Shown: piece after piece, positions 62,877 through 64,000 of the stretch
Layout: the number at the start of each line of letters is the position of its first letter
How positions within the stretch are numbered: position 1 is the first letter of the stretch
DNA from: Flavobacterium resistens
GTDB lineage: Bacteria; Bacteroidota; Bacteroidia; Flavobacteriales; Flavobacteriaceae
Assembly (NCBI RefSeq): GCF_900182645.1
Contig: NZ_FXTA01000002.1
Span: 372,001 to 436,000 of the forward strand
Direction of reading: 5' to 3'
Length of the DNA stretch: 64,000 nt
The notes under the pieces: model-generated
Seen by the model: the letters and a program-made list of their open reading frames with translations, nothing else
What the model was told of the DNA's origin: nothing
The model's database searches: none
Program-made: the position numbers and the translations under genes

Positions 62877-63799
62877 AAATTGAATCGGAAATAGAGAAAG
62901 TCTCGAGTTTTCAGCATCTTGAAATGCTGGCAAATCAGGTTGTGGAAGGTTTTATATCCGGAATGCACAAGAGCCCGTTTCATGGATTTTCGGCCGAATT
63001 TGCCGAGCATAAAGTCTATAACGCAGGCGAAAGCACCAAACATATCGATTGGAAATTATTCGCAAAAACCGATCGTTTGTACACAAAACGTTTTGAGGAA
63101 GAAACCAATTTACGCTGTCATTTGATTGTCGATAATTCTTCGTCGATGCATTATCCTGAACTAAAATCAAATCAGCCTTTTTATGAAAAGAAGATTGGTT
63201 TTGCGGTTTTGGCTTCGGCGGTTTTAATGAATATCTTAAAGAAACAGCGCGATGCTGTTGGTTTGAGCGTTTTCTCAGATAAATACGAATATTACGCGCC
63301 AGAAAAAGGAAGCGATCGTCATCACAGAATGCTTTTGAACAAACTGGAAGAATTATTAGTTCAGCCAAAAGTCAAAAAAACTACCGATACGATCACTTAT
63401 CTGCATCAAATTGCGGAGAAAATGCACCGTCGTTCGATGATTATTTTGTTTACCGATATGTTTCAAACGGAAGATGAAGAGAAATTATTCAACGCTTTAC
63501 AACATTTAAAACACAACAAACACAAAGTGGTTTTGTTTCATGTGGTTGATAATCAAACCGAAATGAAATTTGATTTTGATAATGCACCAAGAAAATTTAT
63601 CGATTTAGAATCAGGAGAAGAGGTTTCAATTTTTGCAGATAATGTAAAAGCAGAATATGAAAAAAGGGTAGAAGCCTATTTTAAAAACCTGGCTTTAACC
63701 TGTGCGAAGAACCAAATTAAGTACGTTTCGGTAAATGTGGGCGATAATTTCGAAAAAATATTGACTACTTATTTAGTTGAAAAACAAAACTTTGGATAA
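62873..63799 (+). CDS. DUF58 domain protein
   Basis: A 308-residue cytosolic protein. The DUF58 core (HKSPFHGFSAEFAEHKVYNAGES..HIDWKLFAKTDRLYTKRFEEE) is followed by a von Willebrand A-like fold with a MIDAS-type DNSSSM. Relatives usually sit with MoxR ATPases and BatA/BatB proteins; here the gene is translationally coupled (ATGA overlap) to the aminopeptidase, and no MoxR gene is visible in the window. Confidence 0.9.
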   Translation: MKIESEIEKVSSFQHLEMLANQVVEGFISGMHKSPFHGFSAEFAEHKVYNAGESTKHIDWKLFAKTDRLYTKRFEEETNLRCHLIVDNSSSMHYPELKSNQPFYEKKIGFAVLASAVLMNILKKQRDAVGLSVFSDKYEYYAPEKGSDRHHRMLLNKLEELLVQPKVKKTTDTITYLHQIAEKMHRRSMIILFTDMFQTEDEEKLFNALQHLKHNKHKVVLFHVVDNQTEMKFDFDNAPRKFIDLESGEEVSIFADNVKAEYEKRVEAYFKNLALTCAKNQIKYVSVNVGDNFEKILTTYLVEKQNFG

Positions 63800-63837
63800 T
63801 ATTTTAAAGAAATATTTATTTTTTTTTACAAAAACAC

Positions 63838-63867
63838 TTGCAGAAACGAAATTCTGTTATATCTTTG
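63838..63867 (+). promoter_or_regulatory. tRNA-Asp promoter (TTG-N19-TAnnTTTG)
   Basis: TTG at 63838-63840, a 19-bp spacer, then TATCTTTG at 63860-63867; the expected start is about 10 bp before the mature tRNA 5' end. Confidence 0.85.
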
Positions 63868-63885
63868 CAACCGCAATAACGCAGA

Positions 63886-63959
63886 GGTTTGGTAGTTCAG
63901 TTGGTTAGAATACATGCCTGTCACGCATGGGGTCGCGGGTTCGAGTCCCGTCCAGACCG
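63886..63959 (+). tRNA. tRNA-Asp (anticodon GTC)
   Basis: A 74-nt cloverleaf. Acceptor arms are GGTTTGG/CCAGACC (one G-U), with D arm GTTC...GAAT, anticodon stem CATGC/GCATG with loop CTGTCAC (anticodon GTC), T arm GCGGG-TTCGAGT-CCCGT, discriminator G. The CCA end is not encoded (CAA follows). Confidence 0.96.
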
Positions 63960-63971
63960 CAATATTGGGAA

Positions 63972-63999
63972 AAGCCTTTCTATTAAGAAAGGCTTTTTT
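63972..63999 (+). terminator. Terminator after tRNA-Asp
   Basis: Arms AAGCCTTTCT (63972-63981) and AGAAAGGCTT (63986-63995), ATTA loop, followed by T residues at the window edge. Confidence 0.88.
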
Positions 64000-64000
64000 G

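Overview
The window comes from a Bacteroidota chromosome, almost certainly a Flavobacterium. The DNA is AT-rich. Several promoters fit the Bacteroidota consensus TTG-N19-TAnnTTTG. Gene content is typical of the group: a MurF-Alr fusion, a TonB receptor with a carboxypeptidase-like N-terminal domain, DUF6252, long Ala/Glu-tailed S16, Gly-rich RRM protein, and DnaE with a fused exonuclease. I see no rRNA, insertion sequence, prophage or CRISPR array. One tRNA (Asp) lies at the right end.

Layout. 1-4.3 kb: two double-glycine leader peptides with four-cysteine cores, a C39-peptidase ABC exporter and its HlyD partner, i.e. a secreted peptide locus. 4.3-9.6 kb: an S41 protease, then trmN6, rimM and rpsP, a DUF6252 lipoprotein and an RRM protein. 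9.6-15.4 kb: a leucine operon reading leftward (leuC, leuD, a methyltransferase, a leuA-type synthase, leuB). 15.7-31.5 kb: an AraC/SDR pair, dnaE, a beta-barrel protein, a dehydrogenase, a prolyl oligopeptidase, and a ZnuD-like TonB receptor behind a His/Cys-rich small protein. 31.6-35.7 kb: murF-alr, mscL, asd. 35.8-40.4 kb: two tandem internally duplicated lipoproteins, a DUF6058-type gene, and Fe-S related genes (ferredoxin, NifU-like, Mrp). 40.7-48.4 kb: a MacB-like ABC efflux operon facing a sigma-54 response regulator and histidine kinase. 48.4-53.7 kb: an alkyltransferase-like protein, LysE, trmB, amt, a repeat lipoprotein and an HPF-like protein. 53.8-56.9 kb: an EcoRII-type restriction-modification island (controller, methylase, nuclease, Vsr). 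57.1-64 kb: an AsmA-like protein, trxA, an M1 aminopeptidase, a DUF58 protein and tRNA-Asp.

Most notable points. (1) The efflux operon has a sigma-54-like promoter next to two TGTTC-N6-GAACA palindromes 22 bp apart, which suggests direct control by the neighbouring enhancer-binding protein. A 23-codon hydrophobic reading frame sits between its ATPase and permease genes. (2) At least a dozen intergenic inverted repeats, from several families, have arms built from short tandem words. They often begin at a stop codon and occur even inside operons; a palindrome is nested in two different families. (3) A lipoprotein carries three copies of a 21-residue NPPHGQPGHRCDI module. (4) The restriction-modification island has a compact C-M-R-V order with a direct-repeat candidate operator.

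Where a gene could be read from an upstream TTG or GTG but an ATG (or a better GTG) sits in front of the conserved domain, I moved the start; each case is noted. No searches were run. Family calls rest on recognisable motifs and gene order.
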